32,518 nt of DNA from Pseudaeromonas paramecii (GTDB taxonomy: Bacteria > Pseudomonadota > Gammaproteobacteria > Enterobacterales > Aeromonadaceae): assembly GCF_039540575.1 (NCBI RefSeq), contig NZ_BAABFC010000030.1:1-32518 (forward strand), read 5' to 3'. A model generated the notes under the pieces. That model ran no database searches. It was given only the letters and a program-made list of their open reading frames with translations, and was not told where the DNA came from. The position numbers and the translations under genes are program-made. Positions 15,677 to 22,901 of the stretch are shown here, piece after piece; the stretch's first letter is position 1; the number at the start of each line of letters is the position of its first letter.

Positions 15677-15686
15677 AAGGGGACAC

Positions 15687-16178
15687 ATGGGACGAGCAAG
15701 GGGCTTTACCCTGGTGGAGCTGGTGACTGTGCTGGTGCTGGTGGGGCTGCTGGCGGTGACGGTACTGCCGCGCTTTCTCACCCGGGGCGGCTTTGACGAG
15801 GTGATCTACCGGGATCGCCTGGCCGCCCTGTTGCAGCAGGCCCAGCTGATGGCCATGTCCCGGGCCAGCCAGTGCAGCACATTGCTGTTCGAGCCCCACC
15901 GCTTCGGCATTCCCCGCCGGGAGCCCAGTCAGACCCATTGTGATGCCAGCCTGCCCAGTGTGGGGGAGGCCTATGCCAGCCCCTCCCTGGGGATCCGTGC
16001 CGAGGAGGCGGTATCGACTGTGACCCTGTCGGCGCCCGCGCAGCTGAGTTTTGACTACTGGGGCCGCCCGCTGGATGTCAGCGGGACTGCCTATGCCAGC
16101 CAGCTGGTGATTGGCATTCAGGGCGAGAGCAGCCTGAAACTGTGCATCGAGACCCAGGGGTATATCCATGTCTGCTAG
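15687..16178 (+). CDS. mshC: MshC, minor prepilin
   Basis: This 163-residue prepilin-like protein has leader MGRARG and mature FTLVELVTVLVLVGLLAVTV, with Gly at -1 and Glu at +5. The following LPRFLTRGGFDEVIYRDRLA and QLMAMSRASQCS segments resemble GspH/FimT-type pseudopilins. Four cysteines are present, the last at the very C-terminus (GYIHVC). It is probably part of the minor-pilin complex that primes assembly. The ATG at 15687 follows AAGGGG by 4 bases; a longer reading from 15633 would start within the terminator hairpin and is not favoured. It overlaps mshD by 11 bases. Confidence 0.9.
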   Translation: MGRARGFTLVELVTVLVLVGLLAVTVLPRFLTRGGFDEVIYRDRLAALLQQAQLMAMSRASQCSTLLFEPHRFGIPRREPSQTHCDASLPSVGEAYASPSLGIRAEEAVSTVTLSAPAQLSFDYWGRPLDVSGTAYASQLVIGIQGESSLKLCIETQGYIHVC

Positions 16179-16758
16179 AGGCAACCAGGGCTTTACCCTG
16201 CTGGAGCTGGTGGTGGGCATGGTGTTGCTGGCCCTGGCCCTGGTCATGATCACCGGCGTCCTGGCGCCCCTGGTGAGTCAGCAGCGCGAGCCCCTGTATC
16301 AGGTGCGTGCCGCCGAGCTGGCCCAGGCCCTGCTGGGAGAAATCGCCGGCCGCAGCTTCGATGAGCACAGCGATCGCAGCGGCCTGACCAGCAACAACCG
16401 TTACCGCTACTGTGGTGCCATCCTCCTCACCGAGCTGGAAGAGAGCAGCGGCGACTGCACGGATCCAGCCGATTATGGTCCCGATGGTGAGAGCCACGAT
16501 CAGTTCAACGATGTGGATGACTTCAATGCCTATTGCCCCAGCCAGGGGGGCAGCGCCATCAGTGGCGATACCTATGCTAGCCTGCGTGGCCTGGATCCCA
16601 CCCTGTATGCCCACTTCAGCCTCACCTCCTGCCTCAGCAATGCCCCCCAATGGCTGGGCGGCAGCGGGCGCACGGATCTGGCCAAGCGCTATCAGGTGAC
16701 GGTCACCACCCCCAGCGGCGAGGCGCTGCCCTTCACCGGCTATCGGAGTAACTACTGA
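16168..16758 (+). CDS. mshD: MshD, minor prepilin
   Basis: This 196-residue prepilin has leader MSARGNQG and mature FTLLELVVGMVLLALALVMI, then a large acidic Cys-containing head (RYRYCGAILL, SGDCTDPADYG, FNAYCPSQGG, LTSCLSNAP). It resembles PilV/GspI-type minor pilins in its N-terminal half. AGGGG lies upstream of the ATG inside mshC. The 5' end overlaps mshC by 11 bases and the 3' end overlaps mshO by one base, so the mshC-D-O-P-Q genes form one translationally coupled unit. Confidence 0.9.
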   Translation: MSARGNQGFTLLELVVGMVLLALALVMITGVLAPLVSQQREPLYQVRAAELAQALLGEIAGRSFDEHSDRSGLTSNNRYRYCGAILLTELEESSGDCTDPADYGPDGESHDQFNDVDDFNAYCPSQGGSAISGDTYASLRGLDPTLYAHFSLTSCLSNAPQWLGGSGRTDLAKRYQVTVTTPSGEALPFTGYRSNY

Positions 16759-17570
16759 TGAGGCAACGCGGGTTTACCCTGATCGAGCTGGTGGTGGTGA
16801 TCGTGGTGTTGGGCATCGTCTCCATGCTGGTGAGCCAGTTTCTGGGGACCGGCACCCTGCTGTACCGCGACAGTGCCGAGCAGCAACGGCGGCTGGCGGA
16901 GGGGCGCTTCGTGCTGGAGCGGTTGGCCCGTGAGCTGGCGGATGCCCATCCCATGAGCCTGCGGCTGCACGACGGCAGCGGCAGCCTGGCGGCCTGTGTG
17001 GAATATGTACCCCTGCGGGGTGCCGGCGGCTACCTGGGCTGGGTGGCGGGCCGCAGCAGCCTGAGCCTGGTGTCGGGGGCTGACTTTCAGGACAGTACGG
17101 CGGCGGCCCTGCAGGTGGGGCGTCGGCTGTCGGTGGATACCCTGAGTTCGGCGGAGCTTTACCAGTCCAGCCTGACGGCGGCCAGCGGCAGCCTGGCCAC
17201 CCTCACCAGCGTGACCCTGCCCAGCGATCCGGACACGGATCCCCTGGCCAGCGTCAGCCTCTCCCGCCCCTTGGTGCGGGACTCCAGCGGGCGCCGTTAT
17301 CTGGTGCTGGGCAGCGGCCCCGTGGCCTGGTGCCGGCAGGGGAGTGCCCTGTACCGCTATGCCGATTATGACTGGGGCTGGGACTGGAGCCTGGGGGCAC
17401 CGTCCGGCGGTGTCTTGATGGCGCAGGATCTGGGGGCGGCCAGTGGTTTTGCCCTGGAGGCCCCCTCACTGCAGGCCAACACCCAGCTGGATGTGGTGCT
17501 CTCCCTGACCCTGAACGACGGCAATGCCTTGCTGCTCAATCGACGATTGCAGGTGAACCATGTGCCCTGA
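16758..17570 (+). CDS. mshO: MshO, minor prepilin (PilW/GspJ-like)
   Basis: This 270-residue protein has the shortest leader of the set, MRQRG, followed by FTLIELVVVIVVLGIVSMLV. The helix is followed by QQRRLAEGRFVLERLARELA, typical of PilW/GspJ-like minor pilins, and a large beta-rich head. It is probably part of the minor-pilin tip or priming complex. The start shares TGATG with the mshD stop, and the end overlaps mshP by 11 bases. Confidence 0.9.
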   Translation: MRQRGFTLIELVVVIVVLGIVSMLVSQFLGTGTLLYRDSAEQQRRLAEGRFVLERLARELADAHPMSLRLHDGSGSLAACVEYVPLRGAGGYLGWVAGRSSLSLVSGADFQDSTAAALQVGRRLSVDTLSSAELYQSSLTAASGSLATLTSVTLPSDPDTDPLASVSLSRPLVRDSSGRRYLVLGSGPVAWCRQGSALYRYADYDWGWDWSLGAPSGGVLMAQDLGAASGFALEAPSLQANTQLDVVLSLTLNDGNALLLNRRLQVNHVP

Positions 17571-17988
17571 TGGACGCGTAAGCCGCCAGCGCGGCAGCAT
17601 GCTGGTGATCGCCCTGGCGGTCATGGTGATCCTGGGCCTGCTGGCGGTGGCCCTCACCCGCTTGCTGGGCAATGCCAGCGACAGTCTGGCCTACGAGGTG
17701 CTGTCGGTGCGGGCCCAGTCATTGGCCCAGTCCGGCATGGATCAGCGGCTGTATGTGGTGCTGCGGCAAGGGGTCTGCGCCAGTGGGCAGGCGGACTCCG
17801 CCAGCGGCAGCCAAACGGTGGACGAGACCGGTCTGTCCGGCTGTACCTTAAGCTGGTCCTGCCGCCACCAGAGCCTGACGGATGAGGACGGTAGTCCACT
17901 GGAATATTACTGGCTGCAGACTCAGGGCCAGTGCGGCAATGCCCAGCTGCAGGTGACCCGGCAGAGCAGTAGTGAGGTGAGGTTATGA
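17560..17988 (+). CDS. mshP: MshP, PilX/GspK-like minor pilin without Glu5
   Basis: This 142-residue protein has an N-terminal helix like a minor pilin (SRQRGSMLVIALAVMVILGL) with Gly at -1 and Ser at +1, but the +5 position is Ile rather than Glu. Loss of Glu5 is the hallmark of GspK/PilX-type tip subunits, and MshP-family proteins generally share it. The head has four cysteines (VCAS, GCTLSWSC, QCGN) that could form two disulfides. The ATG at 17560 overlaps mshO by 11 bases with AGGTG just upstream. The end overlaps mshQ by 4 bases (ATGA). Confidence 0.87.
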   Translation: MCPDGRVSRQRGSMLVIALAVMVILGLLAVALTRLLGNASDSLAYEVLSVRAQSLAQSGMDQRLYVVLRQGVCASGQADSASGSQTVDETGLSGCTLSWSCRHQSLTDEDGSPLEYYWLQTQGQCGNAQLQVTRQSSSEVRL

Positions 17989-20900
17989 GACTGGGCTGGA
18001 TCGGCGCCCTCTGCTGTTTACTGCTAACGCTGAGTGTGCGGGCGGATATTCTGCTGGAGGGCGCCTATACCCTGGGAGACAACAGCACAACGGCGTTGTC
18101 TCCTACTCAATTGCTGACCACCAGCAACGGCAGCTATGTGCCCGTCTATCCCCTGCATCTGACCCTCAGTCAGGCGGTGAGTCTGACCGGCGCGACCTTA
18201 GCCGGGGCCTCAGGGCTGGAGGCCGGCGCCAGTCTGGTGATCTGGGACAGCAGCGGCAACCTGGTGGTGAACAGTCAGGCCAGCGACAGCAGTCCGGCCA
18301 GCTTCTCGTTTAGCCAGACCCTGCCCGCGGGGGAGTATCGGCTGGCGGTCTGGGGACAGTGCTATTCCGGTAGTCAGCACACGCGTTTCAACGCCAGTTG
18401 TTCTGACTGGGATGATTTTTCCTTCTCCTCCATCACCCTGCTGGGGGGCAGTAGCACCTACCAGCACCTGACGGCGCGGCAGCATATCGGCGACAGCAGC
18501 GAACAAAGTGGTCAGGACCGGTGGTATCCGGACTTCCCCAGCGGCAGTCAGGTCAGCTACAGCATCACGCTGAGCCAGAAGAGCACACTCGCCAGTCTAC
18601 AGTTCTACCGCTTGCGGGACTGGGCCTTCAGCAAGATCTCAGCCTGGAAGCTGACGGCCAGCGGCAGCAGCACTGTGCTGGCCTCCGGCTATTTTACCGG
18701 CGATGGTAACCCTAGTTGGAGTCCTGCGTTGACCCTGGCAGCCGGCAGCTATGTGCTGACGGTTAGCACGGCAGATCAATATGGCTCGACCACGGCGGGC
18801 CGGGATCAGGATGATATCAGTTGGGATCAGGTGACCCTGCAGTGGGTGGCGGTGACCACCGCCTCGACGTCCATTTGCTCCCCCTTTACCGGGCCGGTAC
18901 AGAGCAAACAGGCGGGCGGCAGCCTCTACAGCGATGGCACCATCTACGCCCAACAAGGGGATGTGATCCGCTTCCCCACCATAGGTGGTAACTCGAACCG
19001 CTACTACTGTCCTGACTCCAGCAACAGTTGTCAGCGGCGCTATGAATATGTGGAGCCCCTGAGCCTGGCGACCTTTCCCTCCACTTCGGGTAGCAATATT
19101 AACGTCGATGGCAGCCAGACCCTGACCGGCTCGCAGTACGGCAGCATCCAGGTCAACAGTAGCGGTAAGTTGAATCTGGCCCCCAGCCAGTTTCCGGTGA
19201 CCATCGACAGCCTGAACATCGATGGCAAGGTGACCATAGCCCCTGGCGAGTATTGGATCCGCAACCTGCAGATGAACAATGGTCAGCTGACCCTCAGCGG
19301 CAGTGGTGACTTGTTGTTATATATCAAGGCCAACATGACCCTGAATAAGTCCCTGCCCACCAGCCTTGGCAGTGGCCAGCGGGTGGTGGTCATCGCCTAC
19401 GATCAGGTCACCATCAACAACGGCACCCTCACCGCCGGTTTGTATAGCGACAAGGGCACAGTGTCGGTCAACGGCAGCATAGTGGGGCCTGTGACGGTGG
19501 GGGACCGCCTGCAGATCAATGGTTCCGGGGTGATCGATGCCCGGAACTGGAAGGATTATGCGGATATCAGTGCCGGTGAATGTACCAGCAGCAGTGTGCA
19601 TCACTATGAGCTGCACTATCCCGCCAGTTCCCTGACCTGTGAGCCAGCGGCGGTGACGGTCAAGGCCTGCAGCGATGAGGCCTGCACCCTGTCAAACAAC
19701 GTCAGCGAGGTGACCCTGTCTCCCAGTGCCGGTTGGAGTGACGGCTCCCCCAGCTTCACCGGCAGCAGCTCGGTGACCCTCAGCCACAATATCGCTGAAA
19801 CAGTCATCCTGGGGATCACGGATGCCTCGCCCAGCGCCAGCAACGGACTGCGCTGCTACAAGGACGGGGTGCTGGATGCCAGCTGCAGCCTGAGCTTCGT
19901 GGACGTGGCCTATCAATTCGATGTACCGGATTTTTACGCCGGTGCCGGCAGTGGCAGCGTCAGCCTGCAGGCGGTCAAGAGCAGTGGTGGCAGCAGCCCA
20001 GTCTGTTTGCCGCTGCTACAGAACCAGACGGTGCCAGTGACCTTTGCCCAGCAGTACAGCTATCCCAGCACCGGCAGCCGCAGCCTCAGCATCAATGATG
20101 TGTCCCTGGCCAGCAGTAGCAGCCGGAACCTGAGTTTCGATGCCAGCGGGGTGGCCAGCCTGAGCCTGGATTACCCGGATGCCGGTGTCATGGGGCTGAC
20201 CGCCACCAGCAACTTCGAGACAGACGATGGCACCCTGACCCTCACCGGCGCGGATAGTTTCGTGGTGCTGCCCCAGGTCATCCGCCTGAGCGTGCCCAGT
20301 GCGCCGACGTGCAGCGGCAGCACGGATGCGGCCTTGGCGGCCTGTGACGCCTTTACCGCGGTGGACAGCCCCTTCACCCTGCGGGCTCAGGCCGGCTACT
20401 GGCGTGGCGGCAGTTTCGTCGTCACCCCCAACTTTGCCACCGGCAGCAGCGGCCAGGTGGCCAGCGGCGCCCTCTCCTGGCAGCACCAGCTGCTGGCGCC
20501 CAGCCAGGGCAGTGCACCGGCCCAGCCCAGCAGCACCCTGAGCCTGGCCAGCGGCACCCTGGATCTCACCACCGCCATGGCGGATGTGGGGGTGTACCGT
20601 TACCGGGTGCCCAGCTTCGTCCCCTATGCCGGCTACCAGAGTGGCAGCCTGCCGGTGCCCATGGCGAGCCTGCCGGAAAGTCAGCAATACAGCGATGCCG
20701 TGGGGCGTTTCATCCCGGTGGCGTTGCTGGCGGTGGCCCAACGGCAGGGGGTGCTGGAGCAGACTTGCGAGGCGACGGGGGGCAGTGCCGGCTTCAGCTA
20801 CCTGGGGCAGTCCCTGACCTATGCCGCCGGGCTGGCCAGCCAGTTTGATGTCTATGGGCTCAACCGCAGCGGCAACCGGATCAACAACTACCTGGGTAAC

Positions 20901-21689
20901 TTTGCCAAGGTGGCGGCCGATGACGCCTACCCGGATGCCGACAACTGGAGCGTGGCCAGCAGCAATACGGCCAGCGATGGCGGCAGCCTGGCGGTGCGGC
21001 TGGGCTGGCAATCCGGCAGCTGGACCCTCGCCGGCAGCAGTGCCGCCAGCCCGGGCCTGCCCACCTTCAGCTGGAGCGAGGCCAGTACCCTGGCCTATGA
21101 CAAGTCCGATGCCAGCGCCGCCACCCGGGCCCTGGTGGCGCCCTTTACCCCGGCGCTGGAACTGACCCTGGCGGACCTGGTGGACAGCGACGGGGTCCGG
21201 CAGTCAGGCACCCTGACCCTGAACCCCACGGCACCCCAGACCCGCTATGGTCGCCTGCTGGCCACCAGCGTCTATGGCGCCCCCAGTGCGGATCTGACCC
21301 TGCCGCTGTACCTGCAGTATTGGAGCGGCAGCCGCTTTGTCACCGCCGAGGACGACAGCTGTTCCGTCTTGCCGGCGGCGGATCTGCGACTCAACGACCT
21401 GGCGCCGGCCAACTGGTCGGCGGTGCCGCTGGCGGATAACAGCGAGGGTGCCACCACGGCCGTGACGCCGCAAAACCAACTGACGGCGGTGGCCGGTCGT
21501 CTGCCGCTGCTGTTTGCCGCCCCCGGCGGCGAGGGCCATGTGCCGGTGACGGCCCAGAGCCTGCCCCTGTGGTGGCAGCATGTCTGGACCAGCGGCGCCT
21601 TGAGCGGCTTTGCGCCGGCCAAGGCGGCCTTCGGTCTGTACAGAGGACACGAACGGGTCATTTATCGGCGGGAGATCACCACCCCCTGA
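17985..21689 (+). CDS. mshQ: MshQ, large secreted MSHA-associated protein
   Basis: This 1234-residue protein has a signal peptide (about 1-20, ending SVRA). Two similar beta-rich modules follow at about 28-153 and 166-290. A Gly/Asn/Ser-rich region at about 370-530 with regular short strands looks like a beta-helix. Next comes a Cys-containing segment and then a long C-terminal region (about 640-1234) of the type found in MshQ proteins (DUF6701), ending in the signature RYGRLL, PLYLQYWSGSRFV, FAAPGGEGHVPVT, FGLYRGHERVIYRREI. MshQ has no prepilin motif and is probably exported and associated with the pilus tip or cell surface, where it may act as an adhesin; this is inferred from size and position. 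It closes the msh cluster and overlaps mshP by 4 bases. N-terminal architecture varies among MshQ proteins. Confidence 0.9.
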   Translation: MRLGWIGALCCLLLTLSVRADILLEGAYTLGDNSTTALSPTQLLTTSNGSYVPVYPLHLTLSQAVSLTGATLAGASGLEAGASLVIWDSSGNLVVNSQASDSSPASFSFSQTLPAGEYRLAVWGQCYSGSQHTRFNASCSDWDDFSFSSITLLGGSSTYQHLTARQHIGDSSEQSGQDRWYPDFPSGSQVSYSITLSQKSTLASLQFYRLRDWAFSKISAWKLTASGSSTVLASGYFTGDGNPSWSPALTLAAGSYVLTVSTADQYGSTTAGRDQDDISWDQVTLQWVAVTTASTSICSPFTGPVQSKQAGGSLYSDGTIYAQQGDVIRFPTIGGNSNRYYCPDSSNSCQRRYEYVEPLSLATFPSTSGSNINVDGSQTLTGSQYGSIQVNSSGKLNLAPSQFPVTIDSLNIDGKVTIAPGEYWIRNLQMNNGQLTLSGSGDLLLYIKANMTLNKSLPTSLGSGQRVVVIAYDQVTINNGTLTAGLYSDKGTVSVNGSIVGPVTVGDRLQINGSGVIDARNWKDYADISAGECTSSSVHHYELHYPASSLTCEPAAVTVKACSDEACTLSNNVSEVTLSPSAGWSDGSPSFTGSSSVTLSHNIAETVILGITDASPSASNGLRCYKDGVLDASCSLSFVDVAYQFDVPDFYAGAGSGSVSLQAVKSSGGSSPVCLPLLQNQTVPVTFAQQYSYPSTGSRSLSINDVSLASSSSRNLSFDASGVASLSLDYPDAGVMGLTATSNFETDDGTLTLTGADSFVVLPQVIRLSVPSAPTCSGSTDAALAACDAFTAVDSPFTLRAQAGYWRGGSFVVTPNFATGSSGQVASGALSWQHQLLAPSQGSAPAQPSSTLSLASGTLDLTTAMADVGVYRYRVPSFVPYAGYQSGSLPVPMASLPESQQYSDAVGRFIPVALLAVAQRQGVLEQTCEATGGSAGFSYLGQSLTYAAGLASQFDVYGLNRSGNRINNYLGNFAKVAADDAYPDADNWSVASSNTASDGGSLAVRLGWQSGSWTLAGSSAASPGLPTFSWSEASTLAYDKSDASAATRALVAPFTPALELTLADLVDSDGVRQSGTLTLNPTAPQTRYGRLLATSVYGAPSADLTLPLYLQYWSGSRFVTAEDDSCSVLPAADLRLNDLAPANWSAVPLADNSEGATTAVTPQNQLTAVAGRLPLLFAAPGGEGHVPVTAQSLPLWWQHVWTSGALSGFAPAKAAFGLYRGHERVIYRREITTP

Positions 21690-21713
21690 CGGGGTGTCAC
21701 GAAACCGACATGC

Positions 21714-21742
21714 CAAGCCCAGGCGGCGTCCCGCCTGGCTTG
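21714..21742 (+). terminator. Stem-loop after mshQ, possible terminator
   Basis: CAAGCCCAGGCGG and CCGCCTGGCTTG pair over about 12 bp with a single bulged C and a CGTC loop, 25 bases after the mshQ stop. There is no T-tract immediately after, so intrinsic termination is doubtful; RNA end protection or partial attenuation is possible. Confidence 0.35.
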
Positions 21743-21768
21743 CCCTATCGAGCCGGGGTTGGTAAAGT
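21740..21768 (+). promoter_or_regulatory. Candidate mreB promoter
   Basis: TTGCCC (21740-21745) and TAAAGT (21763-21768) are 17 bases apart and match 4 of 6 consensus bases each. TGG directly before the -10 makes an extended -10. The site is 44 bases before the mreB ATG, in the only sizeable gap between mshQ and the mre genes. Confidence 0.4.
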
Positions 21769-21812
21769 GAGCCGGTTTTTCGCACTTCCACTTTCCAGGA
21801 TCCCCCGCAACC

Positions 21813-22856
21813 ATGTTCAAAAAACTCAGAGGTCTTTTTTCCAACGATCTGTCGATCGATTTGGGTACCGCCAACACCCTGATCTACGTGAAGGGTAAAG
21901 GCATTGTGTTGAACGAGCCCTCTGTGGTCGCCATCCGCCAGGAGCGGGGCGGCAGTGCCAAGTCCGTTGCGGCGGTGGGCCACGCGGCCAAGCTGATGCT
22001 GGGGCGTACCCCCGGCAATATCGCCGCCATCCGTCCCATGAAAGACGGGGTGATCGCCGACTTTTCCGTCACCGAGAAGATGCTGCAGCACTTCATCAAG
22101 CAGGTGCACGAGAACAATTTCCTGCGCCCCAGCCCCCGCGTGCTGGTGTGTGTACCCTGTGGTTCCACCCAGGTGGAACGGCGGGCCATCAAGGAGTCCG
22201 CCCAGGGCGCCGGCGCCCGTGAGGTCTATCTGATCGACGAACCCATGGCCGCCGCCATCGGTGCCGGCCTGCCGGTCTCCGAAGCCACCGGCTCCATGGT
22301 GGTGGACATCGGCGGCGGCACCACAGAGGTGGCCATCATCTCCCTCAACGGCGTGGTCTACTCCTCCTCCGTGCGGATCGGCGGTGACAAGTTCGACGAA
22401 GCCATCATCAGCTATGTGCGTCGCAACTACGGCAGCCTGATCGGTGAAGCCACCGCCGAGCGCATCAAGCACGAGATCGGCTCCGCCTATCCCGGCGACG
22501 AGGTGCGTGAGATCGAGGTGCGCGGTCGTAACCTGGCCGAAGGGGTACCCCGCAGCTTCACCCTCAACTCCAACGAGATCCTGGAGGCCCTGCAAGAGCC
22601 CCTCACCGGTATCGTCAGCGCCGTCATGGTGGCCCTGGAACAATCGCCGCCCGAGCTGGCCTCCGACATCTCCGAGAAGGGCATGGTGCTCACCGGCGGT
22701 GGTGCCCTGCTGCGGGATCTGGATCGTCTGCTGATGGAAGAGACCGGCATCCCCGTGGTGGTGGCCGAGGATCCCCTCACCTGTGTGGCCCGTGGTGGCG
22801 GTCGAGCCTTGGAGCTCATCGACATGCACGGTGGCGACCTGTTCCACTACGAATAA
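21813..22856 (+). CDS. mreB: MreB, actin-like rod-shape protein
   Basis: This 347-residue bacterial actin polymerises into membrane-bound filaments that direct the elongation peptidoglycan machinery. The phosphate-1 motif (DLGTANTLIYVKGKGIVLNE), the phosphate-2 motif (VVDIGGGTTEVAIISLNGVV) and the adenosine motif (GMVLTGGGALLRDLDRLL) are intact. The N-terminal MFKKLRGLFSNDL is the amphipathic membrane-binding helix of proteobacterial MreB. The length is exactly the usual one. It is followed after 45 bases by mreC, with a hairpin between them that may set the MreB-to-MreC ratio. Confidence 0.98.
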   Translation: MFKKLRGLFSNDLSIDLGTANTLIYVKGKGIVLNEPSVVAIRQERGGSAKSVAAVGHAAKLMLGRTPGNIAAIRPMKDGVIADFSVTEKMLQHFIKQVHENNFLRPSPRVLVCVPCGSTQVERRAIKESAQGAGAREVYLIDEPMAAAIGAGLPVSEATGSMVVDIGGGTTEVAIISLNGVVYSSSVRIGGDKFDEAIISYVRRNYGSLIGEATAERIKHEIGSAYPGDEVREIEVRGRNLAEGVPRSFTLNSNEILEALQEPLTGIVSAVMVALEQSPPELASDISEKGMVLTGGGALLRDLDRLLMEETGIPVVVAEDPLTCVARGGGRALELIDMHGGDLFHYE

Positions 22857-22863
22857 GCGCATG

Positions 22864-22884
22864 ACCGGCCCGTCGAGGGCCGGT
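22864..22884 (+). repeat. Hairpin between mreB and mreC
   Basis: ACCGGCCC-GTCGA-GGGCCGGT is a perfect 8-bp stem with a five-base loop, 7 bases after the mreB stop and 17 bases before the mreC start. It lacks a T-tract, so it may be an attenuator or an RNA-stability element that keeps mreB expression above mreC. Confidence 0.6.
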
Positions 22885-22901
22885 CTGCTATTGGTGTCTT
22901 G

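Noticed and set aside
15633..15686. Upstream extension of mshC
   Set aside because: It would start within the terminator hairpin; the leader MGRARG at 15687 is the proper prepilin start.
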